A stretch of DNA of 64,000 nucleotides from Streptomyces sp. NBC_01304 (GTDB lineage Bacteria; Actinomycetota; Actinomycetes; Streptomycetales; Streptomycetaceae), in contig NZ_CP109055.1 of assembly GCF_035975855.1 (NCBI RefSeq), positions 248,001-312,000 of the forward strand, given 5' to 3'. Both the position numbers and the translations under genes were made by a program. Under the pieces are notes generated by a model. It saw only the letters and a list, made by a program, of their open reading frames with translations, was not told where the DNA came from and ran no database searches. Each line of letters starts with the position of its first letter. Within the stretch, counting starts at the first letter, position 1. Below are positions 43,899 to 54,200 of the stretch, piece after piece.

Positions 43899-46865
43899 CT
43901 ACCCTTCCTCGCGCAGCTGCGCCGCCAACTCGGCCAGAGGTCGGGCCTCTTCGGCGTGGCCCAGGGCGGTGAGGCGGGAGATCGCCGCGTCGAGGCGTGT
44001 CAGTGCCGGGGCGGTTCGTTCCAGGTAGATGCCCTCGACCGCGCCCGCGAGGCGGACGCACTCGACCCACTCGCCGAGCCGGTCGTCCTGCGGTCCCGGC
44101 TCGCCGAGCAGGCCGAGGGCCTGCCCCAGGGCGGCCATGGCGCTCTCGTACTCGCCGGCGTAGGCGTTCACCCGCCCGTGTTCGTAGGCCAGGGCGGTGT
44201 CGAGGGCGCGGTCCTCGGCCTCGTGCCCGTCCTCGCGGGCGGCGTCGGCGACCTGGCCGGCCTCGGCGAGCAGGGCCAGGGCGCCGGCCAGACCGTCGGC
44301 GCCCTGCTCCTTGGCCTGGAGGCGGGCGAGTTCGCGCAGGGCGTTGCTGATCTGCTCGTGGCGCGGGGACTTGGCGTGGGCGGCCAGGGCCTGGTCCATG
44401 GCCTCGCGCGCCGGGCCGAACTCACCGGACTCGCCGAGGAGTACGGCCGTCCGTCCGGCGATCATCGCGTGGCTGCCGGGGTCGTCGTCCCAGCCGGCCG
44501 ACTCGGCCGCGAGGGCGACGAACTCCGTCGTGGCCGCCTTGAGGTCGCCTCCCGCGTGCAGCGCGCGGGCCCTGATCAAGCGCAGTTGGGCGGTGAGCCG
44601 GTCGTCGAGTGCTCCGGTGGCGATGTCCGGTTCCGCCAGGACGGAGTCGAGCAGAGCGATGGCGTCCTCGACGTGCTCCAGGTCGAGGCTGAGCTGGGCG
44701 GCGTTGCTGTAGGTGCAGAACCCGTCCAGCCGGCTGCCGTGACGAAGGTGCAGTTCCGCCGCGCGGGTCAGCTGCCGCAGCGCCTCGTCGGGCCGGCCCA
44801 GGTGCATACAGGCTTCGGCCAGATCACCGTGCAGCCGACCGTGCCCGGCGGCGTCGGCGGGCCAGTCGGCGGCCAGCCGCAGGGCCTCGGTCAGGTCCGC
44901 GTGTGCGGCCTGTGCGTCCCGCAGGCCGAGTTGGACGCGGCCGCGCAGGCCGAGCGTGCGGGGCAGGTGCCAGGCGGGGCCGTGCGTCCTCAGCCGGTCG
45001 AGCAGTGCGTCGGTCTCGCTGAGCGCAGCGGGCAGGTCTCCGACGACGGCGTGCAGGGAGGCCCGCAGCAATCCGGCGCCGGATTGCTGGCCGATGTTGT
45101 GGTGCCGGGCGGCGAACTCCTGCAGCAGGTCCACCTCGGCGAACGCCGACGCGCTGTCCTCCTCACCACGCACGGTCTGCAGGCGCATGGCGAGAACGGA
45201 CGACCGCAGCCGCAACAGGCGGGCCTCCTCGTGCGGGGTGAGGCCGGGAGTGTCCTCGTGCAGACGGACCATGGCCGCGTGGGCGGCGGTCAGGCCGGCG
45301 GCCTGCGCCGCCATCCGGTCCGCCTCGTCGCCGGGGAGCTCGTCCGGTACGGGTATCGCGGCCGTGGCGAGGGCGGCGGCGGCGCGGGCGAGAGCGGCTC
45401 GGCCCGGCAGGCCGGCGTCCTCGTAGAGCCCGGCGGCCTCCTCGTCGAGGGCGGCGGCGACGTCGTGCTCGTCCCGGACACCGGCTCGGTCCGCCTCGTC
45501 GGAGAGCAGGTCCGCGCGCAGCTGTACGAGCGGCCCGAGGGCCGGGTCGTCGGGGTGGCGGTAGTCACGGACGGCGGCGAGCGTACGCAGCCGCTGCCAG
45601 CAGGCCTCGGCGTCCGGGTGGCCCTGGTCGTCCAACTCCCGTGCCCGCAGGATGAGTTCGGGCAGCGACTCGGGTACGGCGGCGGCCGTACGGGCGACGC
45701 GGGTGGTGGTCGGGGCGGCCGGGATGTCCTGGGGCATGTCGTCGAGCGCCCGGGTCCGCAGGGTGAGTTCCAGTGCGTCCAGGAGCGGGGAGCGTTCGAG
45801 GCGGGAGCGGCGGCGGTCGCCGTGGGCCGTGGTGCCGTTGCGGTCGTCGAAGCGGGCGGCGAGCTCGCCCGCGCGGCCCCGCACCTCGGCGCACAGGTCC
45901 GTCACCGTCCAGACGCGGCCCGCGTATCCGGCGGCGGGCAGGCCGCCGTGGCCGAGTTGCTCGACGCGCCGCAGCAGGACCTCCACGCCGGTGAGGAAGT
46001 CGAGCAGGTCACTGGGCGACTCGACCTCCTCGAACAGGCCACGGTTCTCGGCGAGCAGTTCCAGGCCGCGCGCCTCGTTCCCGGTCAGCGCGCAGAACTC
46101 CAGGTGCCGGCCGATCTCCCCGGCCATCGAGGGGTTGCGGCGGCAGGCACGGTAGCCGGCGAGGTGCAGTTCCCGGGCCCGGTCGAGGTGGCCGGTGCGC
46201 AGCAGGGGCAGCAGGGCGTACGAGACGGAGCGGGCCGGCTCTTCCTGGCAGGAGCCCTGCCCGGCGAGTACGGGCTCCCAGGTGCGCAGGGCCCGCTCGT
46301 CGTCGCCCGCGGCGAGGTGGTACCGGGCATGCTCGCAGATCTCGCAGGCCTCGCAGTCGCTGAGCCGGCTGCGGATGCGGCCGGCCCACAGGTCGTGGGC
46401 GAGGGCGGTGTCCTCGCCCACGTGTGCGGCGAGTTGGTATGCCTGCCCGTAGTAGGGCTGGAGGTCGAGATCTTCCTTGACGTACCGGTCGCGCATCTCC
46501 GCCAGCCACTGGTGCAGGGTCGCGAGGGGGATCTCGGGCAGGGCCAGCAGGGCGTTCGCCACCCACTTGAATCGCCAGAAGAGCAGGTGCCGCTGACGCT
46601 CGTCGAAGACGTCGGGCCGCTCGTCGAAGAGGCCCAGCAGGCGCGCGAAGACGACGGGCGACTTCCGGGGTTCGGAGCCGTAGGTGTAGGCCTCCTGCAG
46701 TTCGAGGAGGGCGCTGACGACGGCGGCCGGATCGTCGAACTGCTCGGCGGCGTCGGCGAGTTCCTCGGCCGTGACGGTGCGGGCGCGGCCGTAGGGACGC
46801 TGGTCGTTCTCGTGCAGCGCCCGGTAGAGCTCGTCGGTGTTCTGGGGAAGGGAGGCGGTCGGCAT
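43899..46865 (-). CDS. Large TPR-repeat protein paired with an HSP90-family ATPase
   Basis: 988 residues, wholly helical, with no catalytic motif seen. Tetratricopeptide-type repeats are clearest in the C-terminal half, for example AQAAHADLTEALRLAADWPA, RPDEALRQLTRAAELHLRHG, EDAIALLDSVLAEP. A CEACEICEHARYHLAAGDDE segment in the N-terminal third holds three cysteines. ATG 46865 is two bases after the HSP90 stop, so the genes are co-translated. TPR proteins often dock on HSP90-type chaperones, so a functional pair is likely. Confidence 0.85.
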   Translation of the reverse strand: MPTASLPQNTDELYRALHENDQRPYGRARTVTAEELADAAEQFDDPAAVVSALLELQEAYTYGSEPRKSPVVFARLLGLFDERPDVFDERQRHLLFWRFKWVANALLALPEIPLATLHQWLAEMRDRYVKEDLDLQPYYGQAYQLAAHVGEDTALAHDLWAGRIRSRLSDCEACEICEHARYHLAAGDDERALRTWEPVLAGQGSCQEEPARSVSYALLPLLRTGHLDRARELHLAGYRACRRNPSMAGEIGRHLEFCALTGNEARGLELLAENRGLFEEVESPSDLLDFLTGVEVLLRRVEQLGHGGLPAAGYAGRVWTVTDLCAEVRGRAGELAARFDDRNGTTAHGDRRRSRLERSPLLDALELTLRTRALDDMPQDIPAAPTTTRVARTAAAVPESLPELILRARELDDQGHPDAEACWQRLRTLAAVRDYRHPDDPALGPLVQLRADLLSDEADRAGVRDEHDVAAALDEEAAGLYEDAGLPGRAALARAAAALATAAIPVPDELPGDEADRMAAQAAGLTAAHAAMVRLHEDTPGLTPHEEARLLRLRSSVLAMRLQTVRGEEDSASAFAEVDLLQEFAARHHNIGQQSGAGLLRASLHAVVGDLPAALSETDALLDRLRTHGPAWHLPRTLGLRGRVQLGLRDAQAAHADLTEALRLAADWPADAAGHGRLHGDLAEACMHLGRPDEALRQLTRAAELHLRHGSRLDGFCTYSNAAQLSLDLEHVEDAIALLDSVLAEPDIATGALDDRLTAQLRLIRARALHAGGDLKAATTEFVALAAESAGWDDDPGSHAMIAGRTAVLLGESGEFGPAREAMDQALAAHAKSPRHEQISNALRELARLQAKEQGADGLAGALALLAEAGQVADAAREDGHEAEDRALDTALAYEHGRVNAYAGEYESAMAALGQALGLLGEPGPQDDRLGEWVECVRLAGAVEGIYLERTAPALTRLDAAISRLTALGHAEEARPLAELAAQLREEG

Positions 46866-46867
46866 CG

Positions 46868-48694
46868 TCAGCTGTCCTTGCGGAGGGCGTGGGCGAGGAG
46901 GTCGAGGAAGGAGCGGTTGATGAGGCTCGATTCGGCGGGCCTCAGCGGGCGCCGGGACAGCATCACCGCCTGACCGTAGAGGGCTTCGGCGCTGGTGCGG
47001 GCCAGCTCGGGCTCCTCGATGGCGACGGCGGTCCGCACCAGCGGGTTGAGCTGGTTGAGGATCAGCTGGGCCCGCGGGACCTCTTGGCGCAGGGCGCCGA
47101 GGATGCCGCCCCACACGCCGCCATCCTGCTCGCGGGCGAGCTGGGAGCGGGTGCGCTCGTGCCGGGCCTCGCGGCTGTCGACGAGCAGGGCGGGAGCGTT
47201 GGCGGGCTGGAAGGTACGCAGCGCGACATCGCAGTCGAAGACCGCGAGAGCGTCGCGGGCCAGCGCGAGATAGGCCCCTGCGGCTAGTTCCGTCTCCCTG
47301 TCGACGGGGTCGAGGTGTGCGGTGAGCGTCTCCGGGTCGAGGTCGGCGACGGCGATCTCCGGCCTGACCTCGGGCAGCCGGTGCACCAGTTCGCGGTCGT
47401 ATGTGTAGCCGCCGTTGACGACGCCGAGACCGGCCGCCGAGGCGATCGCGGCGACCTGCCGGAACTCCTCCACGCTGTTCGTGACGAGCACGGTGCGATG
47501 GGTGCGGGCGAACTCGTCGAGGGTGGCGTGCCCGTCGGTGGTCTCGAACGGCAGCCAGGGCAGCAGCATCCGCAGGATCTCGTCGTCGTGCACGGCGAGC
47601 GATTTCACGGCCAGGTGGTGGGCCTGGAGGAAGCGGGCGAGCAGCTCCGGGTCGCTGGCGGCGGCCTTGGCGATCCATACGCGCAGCCGGTCGGCGAGGG
47701 CGTCGCGTACGGCGGCGAGGGTGTCGTCCTCGTACAGCGATTCGCGCGAGGCCGTCGGGCGCAGGCTCTCGGCGTCGACGACGCAGCGGACGAAGAAGGC
47801 CCAGTCGGGCAGGATCTCCGGGGCCTGCTCGGAGAGCAGCATGCCCTTGACGTGCACGCGGTGGCCGTGGCGGCGGCCGCTCGGGACCGCCTCGGGCAGG
47901 ATGCAGGCGATGCCTTTCAACCCGACGGCGGGCAGGTCGAGTTCGATGGTGTCGAGCGGCTTGAAGCCGAAGACCTCTTCCCCGTACGCGGCCAGGGCGC
48001 GGCTCCGCGCGCCGGGCGTGGGATGGGTCTGGGACCAGGGGGCGGGCTCCGGGTTCACGGGTACGGCGGGTGCGCTCGTACCGTCCTCGAAGGTCACCGG
48101 GTGGCGCAGGAGCGAGCCGAAGTGCCGGGCCAGGGAGTGCACTTGGGACGGGCGGGTCCACTCGGCCGCGTCGGCGCGCGGGGTCAGCGTCACGGTGGTG
48201 CCGGGCTGTGGGCGGGCGGAGGCCGGGAGCGTACGCACGGTGTAGCTGCCGTCGCCGCGGCCGCGCCACTCGACGGCGGGGGCGCCCGGGGTGCGGGCAC
48301 TGCGGCTGACGACGTGGATCTCGTCCGCGACCAGGAAGCAGGAGAGCAGACCGATGCCGAACTGGCCGATGAAGTCGGCCCGCTGCTCGGCGATCTTGTC
48401 GGCGCGCTTGCTGCTGCGGCCGATGGTGGCGAGGAAAGTGTGGACGTCGGCCTCCGTGAGACCGACACCGTCGTCCTCGACCCGGACCACCGCGCCGTCC
48501 GCGTACAGCCGGATGCCGAAGCTTCCCCGCGGTTCGAGAGCGCGGCGGGCGGTCAGGGCGTCCACCGCGTTCTGCATCAGTTCACGCAGGTAGACGCGGG
48601 GGCTGGAGTAGAGGTGGTGGGAGAGGAGGTCGACGAGGCCGCGCAGATCGACCTGGAAGGTGCGGTCGGCGGCGGAGTTTTCGGGCAGGGTCAT
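46868..48694 (-). CDS. HSP90-family ATPase (HtpG-like)
   Basis: 608 residues. The GHKL ATP site is intact: LRELMQNAVDAL (Glu38, Asn42), DDGVGL (74-79) and GQFGIG (110-115). The middle domain has RVHVKGMLLS and FFVRCVVDAESLRPTASRES, which retains the arginine of the HSP90 middle domain. The C-terminal region is less conserved. It differs from canonical HtpG and lies between a 327-residue unknown protein and a giant TPR protein, so it is more likely a dedicated chaperone or signalling ATPase than the general one. Confidence 0.9.
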   Translation of the reverse strand: MTLPENSAADRTFQVDLRGLVDLLSHHLYSSPRVYLRELMQNAVDALTARRALEPRGSFGIRLYADGAVVRVEDDGVGLTEADVHTFLATIGRSSKRADKIAEQRADFIGQFGIGLLSCFLVADEIHVVSRSARTPGAPAVEWRGRGDGSYTVRTLPASARPQPGTTVTLTPRADAAEWTRPSQVHSLARHFGSLLRHPVTFEDGTSAPAVPVNPEPAPWSQTHPTPGARSRALAAYGEEVFGFKPLDTIELDLPAVGLKGIACILPEAVPSGRRHGHRVHVKGMLLSEQAPEILPDWAFFVRCVVDAESLRPTASRESLYEDDTLAAVRDALADRLRVWIAKAAASDPELLARFLQAHHLAVKSLAVHDDEILRMLLPWLPFETTDGHATLDEFARTHRTVLVTNSVEEFRQVAAIASAAGLGVVNGGYTYDRELVHRLPEVRPEIAVADLDPETLTAHLDPVDRETELAAGAYLALARDALAVFDCDVALRTFQPANAPALLVDSREARHERTRSQLAREQDGGVWGGILGALRQEVPRAQLILNQLNPLVRTAVAIEEPELARTSAEALYGQAVMLSRRPLRPAESSLINRSFLDLLAHALRKDS

Positions 48695-48743
48695 CGGGCA
48701 GTCCGGGGTGTGAGGTGCGGCGGGAGGACGAGGGGGTGGCGGT

Positions 48744-49727
48744 TCAGAAGGCCTTGCGGAAGCGCGCGTACACCTTCTGCGGGTCCGCCATGAACGTCCA
48801 CGGCCACTGGGTGAACGCACCGTCCAGCTCGCGGAAGACATTCGAGGCCGTGCTGCTGCCGGCCAGCGAGAGGGCCATGGCGAAGATGTTGTAGTCGCCC
48901 TGCCAGCCCAGGCGGCGCTCGTACGCGTGGTGCAGGATGCTGCGCTCCGCCGCCTCCCTCAGCTCGGTCCGAATCCTCGGGTCCTGCAGACAGCCCTGGT
49001 CGTCCGACTCCACCCACTCCTCGATCCGCGCCATGGCGACGGCACAGCCGAGCCGGTGCCCGTCGGGCGCGCCGGCGAAGGCCTTGCGGGCGAACTCCAG
49101 GGCCTGCCCCGGCTCACCGCCCCAGCGGGGCTGCAGCTGAGAGATCCACTCGAGGTGGATGTCGAGGTTCAGCGGATCGCGGCGCAGACCCGCGTCGCGC
49201 CGGGCCTCCTTGACGCCCTCGTCGACGGACATCCCACGCCCTGAGGTGAGCAGATGCCGCCACGGCGTGATCCAGTCGGGCCGCAGCTCGGCGGCCTCGA
49301 GCAGGTGTTCCTCGGCGATCCTCAGCCGCTCGTAGAAGATCTGCCACTGATCGCGCGAGACGTCCGCGGCACGGGCGGAGGTGCGCGCGTCCCAGCCCCA
49401 ACTGACATGGCGCACACCCGAGATCAGCAGAGCCGTCGCCCGGTGCTCCTTGTCCTCGTCGGCCGCCCGGACGATCCACTTCTCCAGGCCTTCGATGTCG
49501 GACAGCTGGCCGAGGACCGCCTGCTCCCGGCCGAGATCGAACGGCGTGAGGGACGTCTTCACCTCCGCCCAGTCCCCCGCGTCGGCGGCCTCCACCAGGG
49601 CCAGGACACGCGAGTCTCCGAGGGCCCGCAGCGGGTGGACCCCATCGCGCCGCCTGCGCGAGGCGGGAAGGGCGTGCGGATCCGCCGCCGGACTCCCCCC
49701 GCCCTTCCCGAACAGCTTGCCGAACAT
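48744..49727 (-). CDS. Conserved hypothetical helical protein upstream of HSP90
   Basis: 327 residues, begins MFGKLFGKGGGSP, and is rich in Trp and TPR-like helices such as RLRIAEEHLLEAAELRPDWI and EPGQALEFARKAFAGAPDGH. It ends 49 bp before the HSP90 start and shares its strand, so it is the first gene of the unit. I do not recognise a catalytic site; a repeat-based scaffold is likely. ATG 49727 follows GGGAGGG. Confidence 0.8.
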   Translation of the reverse strand: MFGKLFGKGGGSPAADPHALPASRRRRDGVHPLRALGDSRVLALVEAADAGDWAEVKTSLTPFDLGREQAVLGQLSDIEGLEKWIVRAADEDKEHRATALLISGVRHVSWGWDARTSARAADVSRDQWQIFYERLRIAEEHLLEAAELRPDWITPWRHLLTSGRGMSVDEGVKEARRDAGLRRDPLNLDIHLEWISQLQPRWGGEPGQALEFARKAFAGAPDGHRLGCAVAMARIEEWVESDDQGCLQDPRIRTELREAAERSILHHAYERRLGWQGDYNIFAMALSLAGSSTASNVFRELDGAFTQWPWTFMADPQKVYARFRKAF

Positions 49728-50414
49728 CCCCGTGCCCTCCCCTGGTCCTGCCTGATCGTCTGCGCAGCATAGGCGGCGCCTCTGACAACTCGTCCACAGG
49801 GTGGTCGCAGAAACTTCACACGCATCGGACCGGCGGCCGGGCTCGCCCCGAGGCCGACGTCAGCTCCGCCCGGCGCCGGCGCTTTTGCCGCCGTTCCTTC
49901 CGTCGCCACCCGAACCGCCGTCGCGATAAGGGCGGACAGGGCACTGTTCGCCGGGTGGACCTTGCGCCACACGGCCTGGGTGTACGCCGCAAAGGTGGGG
50001 CGCCACCGCAGGGGACGAGGCGCCCGGCCGCGATCTCGCGACGCCTGGCCCGCCGCTGGATCGTCGAACGCAGCAACTTCTGGACGATGCGGGCCCGTCG
50101 CAACGTCCGCGACTACGAACGCACACTCGCCCACGCCGAAGCACACATCCAGTGGACCTTCATCACCCTCATGCCCCGCCGCCTTGCACGCCCCCTGCCC
50201 AAAGAGCAGGAGACTGCGATCGCTCTCACCGCGAACGGCAATCAGACGATCTATCCCTCGGACGGCGCTGTCACCTGCGGAAAGAGGTTGAGAGGCAGCT
50301 TCTCACTCGCTCCGGCCGCCTTGACGCCCCCGACCAAGCCCACCGGCGCTGCATGCGCAGATACGCCTTGACCTGCGCGCCGAGTACGGGGCCGCCAGTC
50401 GTCGTGGCAGCCGG
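49728..50414. other. Gap with IS5-type debris
   Basis: Apart from the transposase fragment at 50051-50194 no gene is recognised. The left end should contain the promoter of the HSP90 unit, but no clear element was found by eye. Confidence 0.45.
50051..50194 (+). pseudogene. IS5-family transposase fragment (C-terminal)
   Basis: ARRWIVERSNFWTMRARRNV then RDYERTLAHAEAHIQWTFIT matches the last catalytic Glu region (RWVVER-W) and helix of IS5-type transposases. The rest is missing. Confidence 0.65.
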
Positions 50415-51017
50415 ATGGGGTACGAAGTCCTGGTGAACGAACAGATTCAGCCCGCTACGGTACGCGTGTTCATCGCGCTGGCCCCGCCCGATGACGCCAA
50501 GCAGGAGCTGGCCGAGCAACTGGGCCCGGCATACGCCGCGCACCCCCTCATGCGATGGAACCGCATCGAGGACTGGCACATCACCCTGGCATTCCTGGGT
50601 AAACTCGCCGTCGAGACGGTGTCGTTGCTGTGCCCGCGCCTGAAGAACCTCGCCTCCACCCACCAGCCCCTGACCCTGGCGCTGAACGGCGGCGGTCACT
50701 TCGACGAGCGGGTGCTGTGGAGTGGGATCGACGGCGATCTCGACGGACTGCACCGGCTCGCCGCGGATGTCCGAGCCACGGTCAAGGAGTGCGACATCGC
50801 GTTCACGGACCGGCCACTACGCCCCCATCTGACCCTGGCCCGCGCCCGCCGCACCACGCCGACCTGCGTGGTGGAGGCCGCCACCTCGCTCGCCGGATTC
50901 ACCGGCCGTCAGTGGCCGGCCGAGCAACTGCACCTCGTCGCCAGCAATGTCGGCCGCGGCCCGGGACCGATCCGCTATCGCGACATCGCGGCCTGGAAAT
51001 TCACCGGCCACGAGTGA
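50415..51017 (+). CDS. thpR: 2'-5' RNA ligase / RNA 2',3'-cyclic phosphodiesterase
   Basis: 200 residues of the 2H phosphoesterase superfamily. The two HxT motifs are WHITLAFLG and PHLTLAR, and the N-terminal VRVFIALAPPDDAKQEL is typical of ThpR. These enzymes open 2',3'-cyclic phosphates on RNA; some act on signalling oligonucleotides. ATG 50415 has a weak ribosome-binding site; GTG 50433 is possible. It is isolated between IS5 debris and the STAND gene. Confidence 0.9.
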   Translation: MGYEVLVNEQIQPATVRVFIALAPPDDAKQELAEQLGPAYAAHPLMRWNRIEDWHITLAFLGKLAVETVSLLCPRLKNLASTHQPLTLALNGGGHFDERVLWSGIDGDLDGLHRLAADVRATVKECDIAFTDRPLRPHLTLARARRTTPTCVVEAATSLAGFTGRQWPAEQLHLVASNVGRGPGPIRYRDIAAWKFTGHE

Positions 51018-51247
51018 GGCGGCGGCGCCACGGCGTCGATCCCGGAGCCAGTCCGAAGGTTCTGCCGGGCGGTTCAGGCGGCCGGCTCCACCGCCGCACC
51101 CGCTAGGGCCGGTGGCCCTGGCCAGTGCGGTGCTGTGACTGATCGGCATCGTCATCGCGGCAGTCGGCGATCATCGCCCTGCCCTCCGTCTCCAGCCACG
51201 TGCGTGAGGTCGGACGGCGCGGCCTCTCGCCCGCCTCTTCCGTTGAC

Positions 51248-54200
51248 TCAGCCGGGAAGGTCAATCCAGTTCCACTGGGGTTGGGGTGCGCCGTTGGTGT
51301 CTCGTCCGTGGGGGTATTGACGGGTCGCTCCCTTATCCTCAGCGCCGATGTACGAGCTGAACAGGCCCCTGTTGCTGGCACGGTCGCCCAGGGCGGCCAG
51401 CGACGAGGTGGCCCTCACGGTATGCAGAACTGACATGAGGACGGATACATCCGACTTGTCACCAAGTACGACGTGCTGTTCGGGAGAGCGCGCGAGGAGC
51501 GTCGCGATGGCGTCCTGTGCACCTGCCCGGTGGAGCGCGCCCAGACGAGCAGCGACGATAAGAGGGGCGGTCACGTCTGCCTCTGAGGCGACACGGTGCG
51601 CGAGGACCTCGAACGCCGACTGGTCCGCCTGCTGGAGGCAGCGCAACAGGGCTTCGACCGGGCGCGTGTGATGGATGGCGACATACCGAGCTGGATCGCG
51701 GTCGAGGAGGGCGCGCATCGCCTCGTTGTCGCCAGTCTCATGGAAGAAAGTCATCAGCTGTGCGACGTCATCGGCATTTTCGGTGCTGATGCTCTGGACA
51801 GCGCGGTCGGACAGGGCCGTCAATGCCGATGCCGCGCGGGCCCGGCGGAGGGCTTCCAACAGTGCACGTACTGCAGCCGGATCATCGACGGACGCGTTGT
51901 CGGCAGGGTTGCGCTTGAGGAGCACCTGCAGGGCGTCGCTCGCACCCGTTTTCACGAGGGCGTTGACGAGTTCGGCAACGGCGCCGGTCTGCCGTACATC
52001 GATGTTCCGGGCGGCGGTTTCGGCGAGGACGCCGGCGAGCTCTTGCGGGAAGCCTTCCGCGAGTAGTCCCTTCAGACAGTCGATCAGTTGTTGACCGTCG
52101 GCCGACGCAACAGCAAGGGCACGGCGTGCGACGAGTGCAGCCACAGGTTGCGCGGTGGGTCCATCGAGTGCGTTGAGGAACTGAGCTGTCTTCCACACGC
52201 TGCGCGTGGACATGTACTCGGCGGCGGACTGGGCCAGTTCGGCTGCTGCCGCGGGCGCGCCGTTGTCTCTGAGGGCGGTCAGCAACATGCCGACGGACCC
52301 GGGGTCGGCGTCCTCGAGCACCACGTGCTGGTCGGGATTGCGTGAGAGAAGCGCCTGTATCGCACTTTGCATTCCAGATGCTTGCAGTGCCCGCAGCAAC
52401 TGGGCGACTGCGTAGGGTTCGCGCAGGTCCATGTCCCGGGCAGCGCGGAGGGCCAAGGCGCATGCCTGCTGCTGCAAGCCCTCCGCGCACAGCGCCTCGA
52501 GTAGGCGACCGATGCCTCTTGGGTCGTCGAGTGTCAGCTCCCGGGCGGCACGGTCCGCGAGAATCTGGACGGCCGGGGGGATGTGCTCAGAGGCGCGCGG
52601 GCCGCGCAACATCCACATCAGTCGACAGACCCCCCATGGGTCGACGAGGCCCACCTTGCGTGCGATCTCCTGGGCGGTGCACGAGTTGTCGCCTCCTATC
52701 CCCACCAGCAGATGGAGATCCCCCGGCTTGTCCCTGTGCTGTTCCAAGGCCCTGAGCCACAGGTGACGCCCAGCTTGCGAGGCTGATCCGCGCGGCATCT
52801 GGACGATGACATCTGTCGCGCCTTGCAAGTTGCCGACGGGAACCTGATGAGCGGCGCGCTGGGCCAGTTCGGCTGCGGCGCCTTCGGCTCCTACCAGCTT
52901 CAGTGTGTACAGGGCCTGGCTGAATGCGTGGGTCCATTCGTTGGCCGTGTCGGTTGCCAAGATGCGAGGAATCAGTAGGGCGATCGCCTGTGGTGCACCC
53001 ACCTCGTGCAGGGTCTTGAGGAGTGCAGCGGCGCGCAGCAGAGAGGTGATCTGGAGTTGCTCAGCGGCCTGGCACGACAGTTGGGTGAGCCTGTCCTCGG
53101 CGCCGACCGTGCGGAGCGTCTTCAGTAACGACTCGACGCCCATGATTTCACCCTCTGCCAGTTCGCTCAGGTCCAGGTCGGAGCCGCGGTCCAGTGCGAT
53201 CTGCAGGGCTTGCCGGTCACCCAGTCGGTGCAGCACGCCGACGAACGTGGCCATGCTGAAGGTGGTGTCGAGGGGGTGGTGCAGGGCCAGTGACCGGGCC
53301 AAACCGGCAATGGTGTTCGCGTCTAGGCCCAGTCTGGGCAGCAGTGCGGCGATGTCGGTGTAACTGTCACCCCGCCGCCAGCGCCCATTCGCCGAGCGTC
53401 GCGCCAGCACCTCCACCGCTTGCTGCATGCCCAGACTTTGCAGCTGGTGGAGGAGGTTTCCGATGTGGAACGTGTCCTTCAGGGGGGCGAGTTCGGCGAG
53501 GCGTCGGCCCAGCACCGAGACCGCATCCGGTGCGCCTCGTTCGTCGATCCGCTTCAGCAGCATCGAGTGTGCTTGCACATCACGGCAGTCGACGTTGTTG
53601 GCGATCCACAGGGCGGCGGCCGCCGTGTCAGCCGCACTGCGCAGCCCACCCTCGGCCAACCGTGCGGTGGAGGAGAAGAGCCCGTTGGCTGCGTAGACGT
53701 TGCCGTGCCCGATGGCGCGCTTGTCCAGGGCGGACGCCCACCGGTACAGACCCCGGTCACGGGCGGCCTCCGCCATACGCCGGATGTCTTCAGCGCTCTC
53801 GGCGTGGTCGGCTATCGCCGCCCATAAGCTGTCCGCGCCCACCGTCTCCGCCCGCAGCCCACGCGTCTGCTGGTCCAGGTAGTCGGCCGGCTCATACACG
53901 GCCTGGGCTCCGGATTCGGCACGCAGCGCGATCAGCGGAGTAAGGGAGTTGCCGGTACGGCTGAGTGTCTGCAGCACATTGTGAGCCCATCCTGCGTCGC
54001 CACTGCGCTCCCGCGGAGCCAGCATGCCGTCTGCGGCGGCGGACAGGAGAGCGGCGGACAAAGGGCTGCGATAGCCTAGCCTGCGGGCATCCAACGCGGC
54101 AGTGAGCACTGCGTGTTCACCAGGAGTGAAGTCGACACCTGGGCCGTAGGCGTAGCGCTTCAGCAGTTCAGGGCCGCCACTGAGATGCTGCACGACCTGT

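Noticed and set aside
43725..46973. A 1082-codon plus-strand frame opposite the TPR protein
   Set aside because: Val/Gly-rich shadow frame with no recognisable domain.
46868..48269. Extension of the TPR protein upstream through the HSP90 gene as one 1456-residue protein
   Set aside because: The part upstream of 46865 is Arg/Pro-rich shadow of the HSP90 gene. The TPR protein has its own ATG two bases after the HSP90 stop.
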